Source: Rhizobium sp. TH135 (GTDB taxonomy: Bacteria > Pseudomonadota > Alphaproteobacteria > Rhizobiales > Rhizobiaceae). From it: a stretch of DNA of 64,000 nucleotides. The stretch's first letter is position 1, and the number at the start of each line of letters is the position of its first letter. A program made the position numbers and the translations under genes. This document shows positions 9,718 to 18,852 of this stretch, piece by piece. Where the stretch lies: NCBI RefSeq assembly GCF_002855515.1, contig NZ_PKRP01000004.1, forward strand, positions 186,001 through 250,000, given 5' to 3'. The notes under the pieces were generated by a model. That model was not told the DNA's origin. It made no database searches and saw only the letters and a program-made list of their open reading frames with translations.

Positions 9718-11352
9718 ATGTCCACATCAGAACGCCGCTCCCCGCTTCTACCGCTCCGCAATGATGCCTATCGCCGGATCTGGCTCGCCAGCATCTCGTC
9801 CAATCTGGGTGGCCTGATCCAGGGCGTCGGTGCCGCTTGGATGATGGCCTCGATCTCCACCTCCGAGAACATGGTGGCGCTCGTTCAGGCATCGAACACC
9901 GGACCGATCATGCTGCTCTCCCTAATCGCCGGTGCGATCGCCGACAGCTTCGATCGCCGCCGGGTCATGATTGCCGCCCAGCTTTTCATGATCGTGGTCT
10001 CGGCACTCCTGACACTGTTTGCGTTGCTTGATCTCATCACCCCCTGGGCGCTGTTGGCCTTCACCTTCCTGATCGGCTGTGGGACCGCGCTCAATAATCC
10101 GTCCTGGCAGGCCTCGGTCGGCGACATCGTCCCGCGCGCCGATCTGCCGGCCGCTGTCTCGCTCAACAGCATGGGCTTCAACATCACCCGCAGCGTCGGC
10201 CCGGCGATCGGCGGTGCGATCGTTGCCGCTGCGGGGGCGGCGGCTGCCTTCGCGGTCAACACGCTCTCCTACTTTGCCATTACCTACGCACTCTTCCGCT
10301 GGCGTCCGGATATCCCGAAGAGCCCGCTCCCTCGGGAGCATCTGGGCTCGGCCATCGCAGCGGGCCTGCGCTACGTCGCGATGTCGCCCAATCTCGGAAA
10401 GGTTCTCTTCCGGGGCTTTGTCTTCGGTCTGACGGCAACCGCAATCCTTTCGTTGCTGCCGATCGTCGCCCGTGACCAGCTCTCAGGCGGACCGCTCACC
10501 TTCGGCGGCCTGCTCGGTGCCTTCGGCCTCGGCGCCATCTTCGGCGCCTTTTCCAACCAGCGCGCCCGCGAACTCGTGTCGAGCGAGGACATTGTCCGCG
10601 CAGCCTTCGCCGGCTTTGCCGTGGCAGCCGGCGTCACGGGCATCAGCACTTCGGTCTGGATCACGGCGCTGGCCCTGATGGTCGCCGGTGCCTGCTGGGT
10701 GCTGGCACTGTCGCTCTTCAACACTGTCGTACAGCTCTCGGCCCCCCGTTGGGTCGTGGGGCGCGCGCTCTCGCTTTACCAGACCGCCACCTTCGGCGGC
10801 ATGGCCACAGGCAGCTGGCTCTGGGGCAGCGTGGCCGAGAACTATGGCTCCGACCATGCGCTGGTGGCATCCAGCCTCTTGATGATGGTCGGCGTCTTCA
10901 TCGGCTTCTTCTTGCCCATGCCCACCTTCGCCACCCTCGATCTCGATCCGCTCAACCGCTTCAACGAACCGTCCCTCAAGCTTGACATCCGCCCGCGCAG
11001 CGGCCCGATCGTCATTCATGTGGATTTTGAGATCACCGATGAAGACGTTCCAGAGTTTCTGCGGATCATGGTCGAGCGTCGCCGCATTCGCCTGCGGGAC
11101 GGCGCACGCAATTGGACTCTGATGCGCGATCTGGAGAACCCTGATATCTGGACGGAAACTTATCATGTGCCGACCTGGGTGGACTACGTCCGCCACAACC
11201 AGCGCCGCACCAAGGCTGATGCCGAAATCACCGACCGTTTGCTGGAACTGCATCGCGGCGACCGGCCGCCCAAGGTCCACCGGATGATCGAGCGGCAGGC
11301 AATCCCGCCGGCCGACGACGTCTTCCACCAGTCGCATATCGATCACCACTGA
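9718..11352 (+). CDS. MFS exporter of the EntS/MFS_3 type with a C-terminal cytoplasmic domain
   Basis: This 544-residue protein is a major facilitator superfamily transporter of the family that includes the enterobactin exporter EntS. About 12 membrane segments run from residue ~20 (ISSNLGGLIQGVGAAWMM) to ~400 (MMVGVFIGFFLPM), with the loop motif DSFDRRRVMI between segments 2 and 3. After the membrane part it has a soluble extension of about 140 residues (PIVIHVDFEITDEDVPEF...TYHVPTWVDYVRHNQRRT). That extension resembles a dimeric alpha/beta barrel such as antibiotic biosynthesis monooxygenases. The start at ATG 9718-9720 was chosen because the protein then begins just before the first helix; the longer reading is unlike the family. 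The substrate cannot be told. Confidence 0.88.
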   Translation: MSTSERRSPLLPLRNDAYRRIWLASISSNLGGLIQGVGAAWMMASISTSENMVALVQASNTGPIMLLSLIAGAIADSFDRRRVMIAAQLFMIVVSALLTLFALLDLITPWALLAFTFLIGCGTALNNPSWQASVGDIVPRADLPAAVSLNSMGFNITRSVGPAIGGAIVAAAGAAAAFAVNTLSYFAITYALFRWRPDIPKSPLPREHLGSAIAAGLRYVAMSPNLGKVLFRGFVFGLTATAILSLLPIVARDQLSGGPLTFGGLLGAFGLGAIFGAFSNQRARELVSSEDIVRAAFAGFAVAAGVTGISTSVWITALALMVAGACWVLALSLFNTVVQLSAPRWVVGRALSLYQTATFGGMATGSWLWGSVAENYGSDHALVASSLLMMVGVFIGFFLPMPTFATLDLDPLNRFNEPSLKLDIRPRSGPIVIHVDFEITDEDVPEFLRIMVERRRIRLRDGARNWTLMRDLENPDIWTETYHVPTWVDYVRHNQRRTKADAEITDRLLELHRGDRPPKVHRMIERQAIPPADDVFHQSHIDHH

Positions 11353-11361
11353 TCCCAGAGA

Positions 11362-12624
11362 TCAGCGCAGCTTGGCCTTGAGGTCTGCACTCGGATAGCA
11401 GGTCGGTTTCATCCCGTTCTTCGTCTGCCATTCGCCGAGCGACCGCCGGGTGTTGAAGCCGGGCAGACCATCGACCTTGCCGACATCGTAGCCCTCTGCC
11501 ACCAGCGCCTTCTGCATGGCGAGCACATCCGAGCGCAGCATTTTGCCGACATCGCCCCACGGCGCCTTGAACGCGCCGCCACCGCTCGTGATCCGGTCGG
11601 CGAGATTGCCGATGAACAGCGCATAGAGGTCGGAATTGTTGTATTCCTTCAGCACATAGAAGTTCGGCGTCACCAAGAATTCCGGACCATAGGTGCCGGC
11701 CGGCACCAGCATCATCGCCGGCTGCGAGTTCTCCGCCGACGGGAAGGCCCGACCGGAAATTCGGGTCAGCCCGCCGCTTGCCCAGGCCGAGACCGGCTTG
11801 GCTCTGTCAGGCCCCTCCTGCGCACAGGAGACGCCGTCGGGAATGGTGATCTCATAACCCCAGTCGCGACCCCGCTGCCAACCGCTCTTCACCAGATAGT
11901 TGGCGATGGACGCCAGCGTATCCGGCACCGAGTTCCAGATGTCGCGCTTGCCGTCGCCGTCGAAGTCGACGGCATATTTGAGGTAGCTTCCCGGCATGAA
12001 CTGCGGTTGCCCGAGCGCCCCAGCCCAGGAGCCCATCAGCCGGTCGGCGCTCACGTCCCCGCTTTCGACGATATGCAGCGCCGAAATCAGCTCCTGCTGA
12101 AACATCGGCTTGCGGGTCGACATGAAGGCCTTGGTCGCCAGCACGTCGATCGCCGAATGCGGCAACTTCGCCCGCCCATAGCCGGACTCGCGTCCCCAGA
12201 TGGCGACGATCACAGAACCCGGAACGCCATAGGTCGCCTCGACCTTGCGCAGCGTCGACGCATGCTGGCTCGCAAGGGTTCGTCCGGTTGCGGCCAGTCC
12301 CTGCAGGCGCTTCTCGTTGAAATATGATGCCGGAGAACTGAACTCCGCCTGGCTCTGCGTCCGCTCCTTCGGCGGCTCCGTGCCCGGCGGCACGAGATCA
12401 GGCAGATCCCAGTTCAGCTTTACGCCCTGAAGCGTCCGGTCGAAAATCTCCTTGCTGATCCCGCCTTCCTGAGCCGCCTGCCACAGATCGCTTGCGATCC
12501 ATTGCCGGAACTGCGCCTCCACGGCGCTCCGGGAAGCGGCTGCCGACGGCGTGGCAAAACTCCCTGCCAAAAGCAGCGAAACAGTCGTCATCATCAAGCG
12601 GAGCGGCTTGCGGGTGCGTGCCAT
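11362..12624 (-). CDS. Lytic murein transglycosylase, MltB-like, with peptidoglycan-binding domain
   Basis: Enzymes of this family cleave the glycan strand of peptidoglycan in the periplasm, forming 1,6-anhydromuramic ends. The start at ATG 12622-12624 is supported by GAGGAAG upstream and gives 420 residues with a signal peptide (LRLMMTTVSLLLAGSFATPSAAA). The SLT_2-type catalytic domain carries WGRESGYGR with the probable catalytic glutamate near residue 146, and GALGQPQFMPGSYLKYAVDFDGDG. A C-terminal peptidoglycan-binding domain 1 ends the protein (LAMQKALVAEGYDVGKVDGLPG). It lies 16 bp downstream of recR, so the two are probably co-transcribed. No lipobox was seen, so it is likely soluble. 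Confidence 0.93.
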   Translation of the reverse strand: MARTRKPLRLMMTTVSLLLAGSFATPSAAASRSAVEAQFRQWIASDLWQAAQEGGISKEIFDRTLQGVKLNWDLPDLVPPGTEPPKERTQSQAEFSSPASYFNEKRLQGLAATGRTLASQHASTLRKVEATYGVPGSVIVAIWGRESGYGRAKLPHSAIDVLATKAFMSTRKPMFQQELISALHIVESGDVSADRLMGSWAGALGQPQFMPGSYLKYAVDFDGDGKRDIWNSVPDTLASIANYLVKSGWQRGRDWGYEITIPDGVSCAQEGPDRAKPVSAWASGGLTRISGRAFPSAENSQPAMMLVPAGTYGPEFLVTPNFYVLKEYNNSDLYALFIGNLADRITSGGGAFKAPWGDVGKMLRSDVLAMQKALVAEGYDVGKVDGLPGFNTRRSLGEWQTKNGMKPTCYPSADLKAKLR

Positions 12625-12640
12625 CGGTTCTTCCTCGCGG

Positions 12641-13246
12641 TCAGATCGTGGTCCGGGCCCTGATCGCCGCAGACAGTGTTCCCTCGTCCAGATAATCCAG
12701 TTCGCCGCCGACGGGCACGCCATGGGCAAGCCGCGTGATCTTCACGTCGAGCCCGGTCAGATGGTCCGTTATATAGTGCGCTGTGGTCTGCCCCTCGACG
12801 GTCGCATTGACCGCGATGATGATCTCGCGGATCCCGCCCTTTGCCACCCGGTCGATCAGCCCCTTGATGTTGAGATCATCGGGACCGATCCCATCGAGCG
12901 GCGACAAAGTGCCTCCCAGCACATGATAGGCAGCATTCATCGCGGCTGCGCGTTCCAGCGCCCAGAGGTCGGAGACATCCTCGACGACGATGATGACGGA
13001 CTGGTCGCGAGCGACGTCAGTGCAGACGGTGCAGGGATCGACGGTGTCGACATTGCCGCAGCAGGAGCAGATCTTCACCTTGTCATAGGCCTCGCCCATG
13101 GCGTGACCCAGCGGGCCAAGCAGCTGGTCTTTCTTCTTGATCAGATGCAGCGCCGCACGCCGTGCCGAGCGTGGTCCAAGCCCCGGCACTTTCGCCAGAA
13201 GCTGGATGAGTTTCTCGATTTCGGGGCCGGTGACTCGTTTTGCCAT
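12641..13246 (-). CDS. recR: Recombination protein RecR
   Basis: RecR works with RecF and RecO in loading RecA at single-stranded gaps. The 201-residue product has the N-terminal helix-hairpin-helix ([16 protein letters not shown], ~20-35) and a four-cysteine zinc finger ([16 protein letters not shown], ~57-72). A Toprim domain follows, with [12 protein letters not shown] and the later [19 protein letters not shown] (~80-175). It starts at ATG 13244-13246. In many bacteria recR follows dnaX and ybaB directly; here two plus-strand genes (13303-14893) separate it from ybaB. recF is also in this window at 27.4-28.5 kb. Confidence 0.97.
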   Translation of the reverse strand: MAKRVTGPEIEKLIQLLAKVPGLGPRSARRAALHLIKKKDQLLGPLGHAMGEAYDKVKICSCCGNVDTVDPCTVCTDVARDQSVIIVVEDVSDLWALERAAAMNAAYHVLGGTLSPLDGIGPDDLNIKGLIDRVAKGGIREIIIAVNATVEGQTTAHYITDHLTGLDVKITRLAHGVPVGGELDYLDEGTLSAAIRARTTI

Positions 13247-13302
13247 GGCGGCGTTTCTAGCCCATATAGTCGGGAAACGGAATCGCCGAAGGGATGCCCG
13301 AC

Positions 13303-13923
13303 ATGAAAATCCTCGCCGTCTGCCTCGGTCGACCCGAGATCCTGCCGGGCAAGAAATACAAGACCGGCATCAACAAGCTCGCCATTCAGGGTCCCATCAT
13401 GGTCGATGCCGAAGGCCTCGTCGGCGACGCGATCCTCAACCGCAAGCACCATGGTGGCGTCGATCAGGCCGTCTATATCGAGGGTTCCATCGATCTCGAC
13501 TGGTGGCAGGCCGAGCTCGGCCGCGATCTGCCCTATGGCACGTTTGGTGAGAACCTGGTGATCGAAGGCCTGGAAAGCGCCATGTTGGCGGCCGGCGACA
13601 GGCTGGCCATCGGGGAGGTGCTTCTTGAAGTCACCTCCGCCCGCATGCCCTGCGCCACCTTCGCCGCCAAGATGGACGACCCGACCATCGTCAAGCGCTA
13701 TACGAAAGCCGCCCGTCCGGGCGCCTATGCGCGGGTGCTGCAGGGTGGCATGGTCGAAGCCGGCCAGGCCGTCGAATTCAAGCCCTGGAGCGGCGACCGC
13801 ATCACGATGCGCGAGATAATGGCGACCTTCGGCCGCAAACTGAGCGAGACCGACCGTGTCCGTTATCTCGCCGCACCCGTCCACTACAAGGTCCGCGACG
13901 CGATCCGCGCCGGCGAGATGTGA
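13303..13923 (+). CDS. MOSC domain protein, YiiM-like
   Basis: MOSC domains bind molybdenum cofactor or related sulfur carriers; YiiM-type members are implicated in N-hydroxylated base or sulfur/oxygen transfer reactions. The 206-residue product shows [33 protein letters not shown] and [12 protein letters not shown], the last containing the conserved MOSC cysteine near residue 117. The ATG at 13303 was chosen because AAGGG lies nine bases upstream; the ATG at 13294 directly abuts the AAGGG. It is followed after 79 bp by an alpha/beta hydrolase on the same strand. The substrate is not known. Confidence 0.85.
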   Translation: MKILAVCLGRPEILPGKKYKTGINKLAIQGPIMVDAEGLVGDAILNRKHHGGVDQAVYIEGSIDLDWWQAELGRDLPYGTFGENLVIEGLESAMLAAGDRLAIGEVLLEVTSARMPCATFAAKMDDPTIVKRYTKAARPGAYARVLQGGMVEAGQAVEFKPWSGDRITMREIMATFGRKLSETDRVRYLAAPVHYKVRDAIRAGEM

Positions 13924-14002
13924 GCCTCCGCCGAAGGTCTTAGTCTCCGAGGCTTTACCCCCATCCCACCTCTCGCCATCATGCCGCCCGCTTGGAGGAG
14001 TG

Positions 14003-14893
14003 ATGGACCCGAGGAGAATAGAGCTGACCGCGGCCGATGGCGTGCGGCTGATCGGTTATTGGTGGCCGGCAGCGGAGGCGTCGCCATCCGCCACCGTTGT
14101 CATCAACCCGGCTACCGGCGTCCACGCCCGCTATTACCACCGCTATGCTGCCTATCTCGCGGCCAACGGTTTCTCTGTCCTGACCTATGACTATCGCGGC
14201 ATCGGGCTGTCGCGCCCAGAAAGCCTCAAGGGCTCGACCTTCACCTGGCGCCAATGGGGCGAGCGGGATTTCGACGTGGCCCTGCGCCATGCCCTGCAGG
14301 AGGATGATACCGGACGCGTGCTCGTCGTCGGCCATAGCATCGGCGGTTTCCTGCCGGGTTATTCGCCGGCGGTGGGCCGCAGCTCGGCCATGCTCTCGGT
14401 CGGCGGCCAATATGGTTATTGGGGAGACTACCTGCCGGCGCGGCGCCTGCAGCTATTCCTGAAATGGCATGTCGCGATGCCCGCGATCACGCTCGCGCTC
14501 GGGCACTTTCCCGGCAAGCGCCTTGGCTGGCTGGAAGATCTGCCGAAAGGCGTCGCCTATGGCTGGGGGCTGCAGCAGGGCAGGGCCGAGCAGGGTCTGT
14601 CACAAGAGGCCGCCGAAGCCATGTGCGACCGTTTCGCGACCGCAACCGGCCCGATCCTCAGCGTCACCATGTCGGATGATGAATTCGCCACCCCGAAGGC
14701 GATCAGCCGCGCCATGCGCTACTATCGCCGCGCTCCGGTGACCAAGGTATTGCTCGCACCCGAGGACCTCGGCTTTGCCAAGGTCGGTCACTTCGATCTC
14801 TTCCACGCCCGCCATCAGGATGGCTTCTGGCGCCAGAGCCTCGCGTTTCTGCGCGAAGGAGAAAATCCGTGGGGCAATCGGGTCTATCCCTGA
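14003..14893 (+). CDS. Alpha/beta hydrolase, possible esterase
   Basis: This 296-residue protein has the alpha/beta hydrolase fold: DGVRLIGYWWPAAE at the start, NPATGVHARYYHRYAAYLA and LTYDYRGIGLS before the nucleophile elbow GHSIGGF (serine near residue 113), and a late GHFDLFHA that probably supplies the catalytic histidine. This resembles a group of rhizobial proteins annotated as predicted alpha/beta hydrolases (COG4757-like). A strong GGAGGAG Shine-Dalgarno at 13994-14000 decides the ATG at 14003. No signal peptide is visible, so it is cytoplasmic. Its physiological substrate cannot be inferred from the sequence. Confidence 0.85.
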   Translation: MDPRRIELTAADGVRLIGYWWPAAEASPSATVVINPATGVHARYYHRYAAYLAANGFSVLTYDYRGIGLSRPESLKGSTFTWRQWGERDFDVALRHALQEDDTGRVLVVGHSIGGFLPGYSPAVGRSSAMLSVGGQYGYWGDYLPARRLQLFLKWHVAMPAITLALGHFPGKRLGWLEDLPKGVAYGWGLQQGRAEQGLSQEAAEAMCDRFATATGPILSVTMSDDEFATPKAISRAMRYYRRAPVTKVLLAPEDLGFAKVGHFDLFHARHQDGFWRQSLAFLREGENPWGNRVYP

Positions 14894-14915
14894 CAGACCC
14901 GATCAGCCGTCCTCA

Positions 14916-15239
14916 TCAGAACGGGAACTTCATGCCCGGCGGCAGCGGAATGCCGGCGGTCAGCGCCGCCATCTTTTCCTGCGCCTGGGCTTCGCCCTTG
15001 TCCTTGGCGTCCTTGTGGGCAGCCACGATCAGGTCTTCGAGGATCTCGACTTCGTCTTCCTTGAAGAGCGACGGGTCGATCTTGATGCTGCGCATCTCGC
15101 CCTTGCCGGTCAGGACGACGGTCACGAGGCCGCCGCCAGACTTGCCTTCGATTTCGAGTGCAGCAATCTCTTCCTGCATCTTCTCCATCTTGGACTGCAT
15201 TTCCTTGACCTTGCCCATCATGCCCATGATGTCGCGCAT
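14916..15239 (-). CDS. ybaB: YbaB/EbfC nucleoid-associated protein
   Basis: Small dimeric DNA-binding protein found next to dnaX and recR in most bacteria; members bind DNA and affect nucleoid organisation. The 107-residue product starts [20 protein letters not shown], has the long first helix (~1-30), the beta sheet segment [21 protein letters not shown], and ends with the proline-rich [11 protein letters not shown]. Two ATGs lie close together at 15245 and 15239. AAGGAG directly abuts the first and is six bases from the second, so the second was chosen. The 49-bp gap from dnaX suggests one transcript. Confidence 0.95.
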   Translation of the reverse strand: MRDIMGMMGKVKEMQSKMEKMQEEIAALEIEGKSGGGLVTVVLTGKGEMRSIKIDPSLFKEDEVEILEDLIVAAHKDAKDKGEAQAQEKMAALTAGIPLPPGMKFPF

Positions 15240-15288
15240 CGTCATCTCCTTGGATTGTTGTCGTGTTTTGCGAGAAGGGTTTTGAGCC

Positions 15289-17169
15289 CTAGAATTCGAT
15301 ATCGTCGCCCGGCAGGATGTCGCCGTCGGCTGATTCCGCCGCAGCCGGCGGTGCCGCCACGATGTCGTCGTCTTCGATCGCCGCTGCCTTGATCCGGACG
15401 TCGGTCACCTTGGCGCCCGGAAAGCGGGCGAGGATCGCGGCCACATCAGGGTCCTGGCGCGCATCGACCAGCCGCGCCTCGCGAGTTGTCCTCTCGACCT
15501 CGACCAGCGTCGGCGCGCCCGCATCGTTGGAGAGCGTCACCCACCAGGTGATGCCGGTCCACTCGCTGAGCTTCATCTTCAGCTCGTTGACGATTGTCGG
15601 CGGGCATTGCGATTCGAGACGAATTTCCAGCCGGCCCGGCTCGATCTTCACGAGATGCACGAACTGGCGCAGCTGGGCCCTAAGCACGGGCGCCCGGTTC
15701 TTGGTGCAAAGATCCGCGATATCGTCCAGCGTCTCTACGCGGACACCCGGGGCGAGTGCTTCCTCGACCTTGGGTTCGCGGCGTTCCATCATCTGCGGCA
15801 GGGCATCACCAGCCGGCACGCTCTGCAGATGCGCAACCGGCTGGCTCATTGCCGGGCGCGGGGCGCTGTCCTGCGCGGGTTGACCCACCGCCTGCACCCG
15901 CATCGCCATCGAGGCGCCACCACCACCGCCGTTCGGACGGGGTGCGGATGGCCCGCGCTCTGCTCCGCCATCGCCATTGGAAAGCTCTAGCAGGCGTCGC
16001 GCCGCATCCTCGGGCGAGGGGAGATGCGCGGCATGTGCAAGCCGGATCAGCACCATTTCGGCCGCACCCGCCGGTCGCGACGAGGCCTCCGCTTCCGGAA
16101 TGCCCTTGAGCAGCATCTGCCACATACGCGACAGCGTCGTTACCGCTACGCTATCAGCCAGCTCTGCGCCCCGCACGCGTTCCACTTCGGAAAGTGATGG
16201 ATCTTGCGCGGCAGACGGAATGTATTTGAGCCGGGTCACCAAATGGGTGAAGTCGGCGAGATCGGTCAGCACCACCGTCGGGTTCGCACCCGCCTCGTAC
16301 TGGCTGCCGAATTCGGAGAGTGCTGCCGCCACATCACCGCGCACCACATGCTCGAAAAGATCGACGATGCGCGCCCGGTCGGCGAGACCCAGCATGGCGC
16401 GAACGGCATCGGCATGCACTATGCCGCCGCCATGCGCGATCGCCTGGTCGAGAAGCGAGAGCCCGTCACGGGCAGAGCCTTCGGCCGCGCGCGCGATCAT
16501 CGAAAGCGCCTCTTCCTCGGCCTCGATGCCTTCCTTGGACGCGATCGTCGAGAACAGCCCGACGAGATCGCCGGCACTGATCCGGCGCAGGTCGAAGCGC
16601 TGGCAGCGGGAAAGAACGGTGATTGGAACCTTGCGGATTTCGGTCGTCGCGAAGATGAACTTCACATGCTCCGGCGGCTCTTCGAGTGTCTTCAGCAGCC
16701 CGTTGAAGGCTGCCGTCGAGAGCATGTGCACTTCGTCGATGATATAGACTTTGTAGCGCGCCGAGACCGGGCGATAGCGCACCTGCTCGATGATCTCTCG
16801 GATGTCGTCAATACCGGTATGCGAGGCGGCATCCATCTCGATTACGTCGACATGCCGGCCTTCCATGATCGCCTGGCAATGTTCACCGGGGATGCGAAGG
16901 TCGATCGTCGGCTTGTCGATCTCAGCGGTCTTGTAGTTCAGCGCGCGCGCCAGAATGCGGGCCGTGGTCGTTTTGCCCACCCCGCGCACACCGGTCAGCA
17001 TATAGGCTTGGGCGATACGGCCGGTCTCGAACGCGTTGGTCAGCGTCCGCACCATCGGCTCCTGGCCGACCATCAGATCCGTGAAATCCTTGGGGCGATA
17101 TTTGCGGGCGAGAACGCGGTAGCCGCCGGGGGCGGTCTTGGCCTCTGCAGTGGGCTCTAAATCGCTCAT
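15289..17169 (-). CDS. dnaX: DNA polymerase III tau/gamma subunit
   Basis: DnaX is the clamp-loader ATPase that organises the replisome. The 626-residue product has the AAA+ domain with Walker [10 protein letters not shown] (~60), the Walker B and sensor region [27 protein letters not shown] and the arginine-finger motif [12 protein letters not shown]-terminal tau-like region follows a proline/glycine-rich linker. The zinc-binding cysteines usual after Walker A are mostly absent; only GEHCQ remains. The start at ATG 17167-17169 matches the family, and a longer reading would run into the SRP RNA gene. I saw no A-rich slippery site for programmed frameshifting, so a gamma form might arise otherwise or not at all. 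Confidence 0.96.
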   Translation of the reverse strand: MSDLEPTAEAKTAPGGYRVLARKYRPKDFTDLMVGQEPMVRTLTNAFETGRIAQAYMLTGVRGVGKTTTARILARALNYKTAEIDKPTIDLRIPGEHCQAIMEGRHVDVIEMDAASHTGIDDIREIIEQVRYRPVSARYKVYIIDEVHMLSTAAFNGLLKTLEEPPEHVKFIFATTEIRKVPITVLSRCQRFDLRRISAGDLVGLFSTIASKEGIEAEEEALSMIARAAEGSARDGLSLLDQAIAHGGGIVHADAVRAMLGLADRARIVDLFEHVVRGDVAAALSEFGSQYEAGANPTVVLTDLADFTHLVTRLKYIPSAAQDPSLSEVERVRGAELADSVAVTTLSRMWQMLLKGIPEAEASSRPAGAAEMVLIRLAHAAHLPSPEDAARRLLELSNGDGGAERGPSAPRPNGGGGGASMAMRVQAVGQPAQDSAPRPAMSQPVAHLQSVPAGDALPQMMERREPKVEEALAPGVRVETLDDIADLCTKNRAPVLRAQLRQFVHLVKIEPGRLEIRLESQCPPTIVNELKMKLSEWTGITWWVTLSNDAGAPTLVEVERTTREARLVDARQDPDVAAILARFPGAKVTDVRIKAAAIEDDDIVAAPPAAAESADGDILPGDDIEF

Positions 17170-17251
17170 CGCGTTGCCAGCTTCCCCGTCGCCCGCATCC
17201 GGGCATGGCACGGCCCCTGTTGGAAAGAGAGGCCGTAAATGAAGATGAGGT

Positions 17252-17347
17252 GGGAGGCTGGCACGATGACCCGTGCCGCGCTCGTTGGGGCTGCTTCCTT
17301 CCGGACCTGACCCGGTTGGCGAGTGGCTCGTCCACCACCAACCTCCC
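17252..17347 (-). ncRNA. ffs: Signal recognition particle RNA (4.5S)
   Basis: The minus strand carries the universally conserved bacterial SRP RNA apical core, GGTCAGGTCCGGAAGG followed by AAGCAGCC (17289-17312), which holds the tetraloop and the symmetric and asymmetric loops bound by Ffh. Flanking arms pair: GGGAGGTTGG at the 5' end with CCAGCCTCCC at the 3' end, giving a ~96-nt hairpin of the small 4.5S type. A promoter with its -10 box at 17355-17360 places the start at about 17347. dnaX begins 82 bp downstream, so read-through may help express dnaX. The exact ends are estimated from the pairing. Confidence 0.95.
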
Positions 17348-17354
17348 GAGGAGA

Positions 17355-17384
17355 CATATCGGCAATAACGTCGCCAAATGCAAG
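17355..17384 (-). promoter_or_regulatory. Promoter of the SRP RNA gene
   Basis: On the minus strand CTTGCA (17379-17384) and GATATG (17355-17360) are 18 bp apart. The predicted start falls about eight bases after the -10 box, exactly where the SRP RNA stem begins (17347). The agreement between promoter spacing and RNA end supports both calls. Confidence 0.65.
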
Positions 17385-17438
17385 CCAAGCGCCGAAAAAA
17401 CTGCTAGCGTCGTTGAAAACAAAGCGGAGAGAAACACC

Positions 17439-17846
17439 GTGCAGCCATTCACCCTGGATGAGCGTCTTGGCAGAGACAGCGAGTCGATCCTGAAACTCGG
17501 CCTTTGCGACCTGCGGCTTGCCCGGGATAGCCGTTGGCCGTGGTTGATTCTTGTCCCGCAGCGCCCTGATGTATCGGAGATATTCGACCTCACGCCGCTC
17601 GACCAGGCCATGCTAACCTTCGAGCAGGTGACCGTTGGCACCGCGCTGAAGAAGGCGACCGGTGCCGAAAAGATCAACATCGCGGCGATCGGCAATATCG
17701 TGCGCCAGCTTCACGTGCATGTCGTCGCACGCAGCGAAAATGACCCGAACTGGCCCGGCCCGATCTGGGGTTTTGGCCAGTCTGTCCCGTATGAGGAAAA
17801 GGCCGTCGAGGCCATGAAGCACAGGATACTTGAAGCATTCCAATGA
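17439..17846 (+). CDS. HIT family protein
   Basis: HIT proteins are nucleotide hydrolases or transferases that use a histidine triad. The 135-residue product has the fold features CDLRLARDSRWPWLILVPQ and a motif QLHVHVVAR near residue 89. The first histidine of the usual H-x-H-x-H triad is glutamine here, while the two following histidines are kept. The start is GTG at 17439-17441, with GGAGAG upstream at good spacing. The stop overlaps the nudC start (ATGA), so the two are translationally coupled; both act on nucleotides, which suggests a related housekeeping role. Confidence 0.87.
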   Translation: MQPFTLDERLGRDSESILKLGLCDLRLARDSRWPWLILVPQRPDVSEIFDLTPLDQAMLTFEQVTVGTALKKATGAEKINIAAIGNIVRQLHVHVVARSENDPNWPGPIWGFGQSVPYEEKAVEAMKHRILEAFQ

Positions 17847-18802
17847 AGAATTCGATTTTCCTCAACCGTGCCCCGCATCTCGAACCCAGCGAACTCACGG
17901 CCTTCTCGGGCAACAAGCTCGACCGCGACAGCGAACATCGCGACGAGACCTCACTTGAAAAAGCGTTGAAGGTCGAGGGCACCCATATCCTTGCCTTCTC
18001 CGGTACCCAGCTTGTGCTGAAGCATGATGGCCAGGTCCTCGATCCGCTGTTTGCCCCTTACGAACTCGCCGAGCTGCAGCCGAATTTCGACGACGCAATC
18101 CTGCTGGGCCACCAGGCCTCCGGCGAACCGCGCCTCGCCGTGCCCGTCAATGTCGCTCCGGAAGCGCTCGCCGCGCATTACAAGCCGGCCGACCCGCGTG
18201 CGCTCTTCCGTGACGCTCTTGTTGGTGACGAAGTGCTCGGCGAAGTCGCCCAGGCGCTGAGCCTCCTGCGCTGGAATGCCGACAACCGCTTCTGCGGTCG
18301 CTGCGGCGGCACGCTGGAAACCCTCATCGGCGGCTACAAGCGCAAATGCACGGCCTGCGCCCACGAGATCTTCCCGCGCACCGATCCGGTCGCCATCATG
18401 CTGATCGTCGACGAGAAGAAGGATCGGTGCCTGATGGGCCGGAGCCCGCGCTTCCCTGCAGGCATGTATTCCTCGCTTGCCGGTTTCGTCGAGCCGGGCG
18501 AGACCATCGAAAACGCCGTCCGGCGCGAAACGCGCGAGGAGTCCGGCATCACCGTCGGCCGCGTCCGCTATTACGCATCGCAGCCCTGGCCGATGCCGCA
18601 CCAGCTGATGATCGGCTGTTACGGCGAGGCCACGGACTTCGACATTGCCTTCGACTCCGTTGAGCTTGAGGATTGCCGCTGGTTCACCCGGGCCGAGATC
18701 GGCGCCATGCTGTCGGAGGGGTCGTTCGACGGACGCTCACTACCGATCCAGGGCACGATCGCCCGCAGGTTGATCGAGGACTGGTTCGAGTGGCGGCACT
18801 GA
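17843..18802 (+). CDS. nudC: NADH pyrophosphatase / NAD-RNA decapping Nudix hydrolase
   Basis: NudC hydrolyses NADH to NMNH and AMP and removes NAD caps from RNA. The 319-residue product has the characteristic zinc ribbon CGRCGG...CTAC (~151-172), followed by FPRTDPVAIMLIVDE and the Nudix box GFVEPGETIENAVR-RETREESGI (~213-235), and the NudC-type SQPWPMPHQLMIGC after it. Every key Nudix residue of the GX5EX7REUXEEXGU pattern is present. The ATG overlaps the HIT gene stop by four bases. Its 3' neighbour is an A/T-richer gene on the other strand, with about 50 bp between the stops. Confidence 0.95.
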   Translation: MKNSIFLNRAPHLEPSELTAFSGNKLDRDSEHRDETSLEKALKVEGTHILAFSGTQLVLKHDGQVLDPLFAPYELAELQPNFDDAILLGHQASGEPRLAVPVNVAPEALAAHYKPADPRALFRDALVGDEVLGEVAQALSLLRWNADNRFCGRCGGTLETLIGGYKRKCTACAHEIFPRTDPVAIMLIVDEKKDRCLMGRSPRFPAGMYSSLAGFVEPGETIENAVRRETREESGITVGRVRYYASQPWPMPHQLMIGCYGEATDFDIAFDSVELEDCRWFTRAEIGAMLSEGSFDGRSLPIQGTIARRLIEDWFEWRH

Positions 18803-18852
18803 GCCGCCAAACCCACTGCGCTTTCACCGTTCTCACCAAGCTGTCGGAAGCT

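Noticed and set aside
11362..12729. Longer N-terminus for the lytic transglycosylase
   Set aside because: The extra 35 codons precede the signal peptide and overlap recR; GAGGAAG before 12624 decides the start.
15289..17169. Programmed frameshift site in dnaX
   Set aside because: I found no long A/T slippery run in the gene, so a shortened gamma product by frameshifting is not supported.
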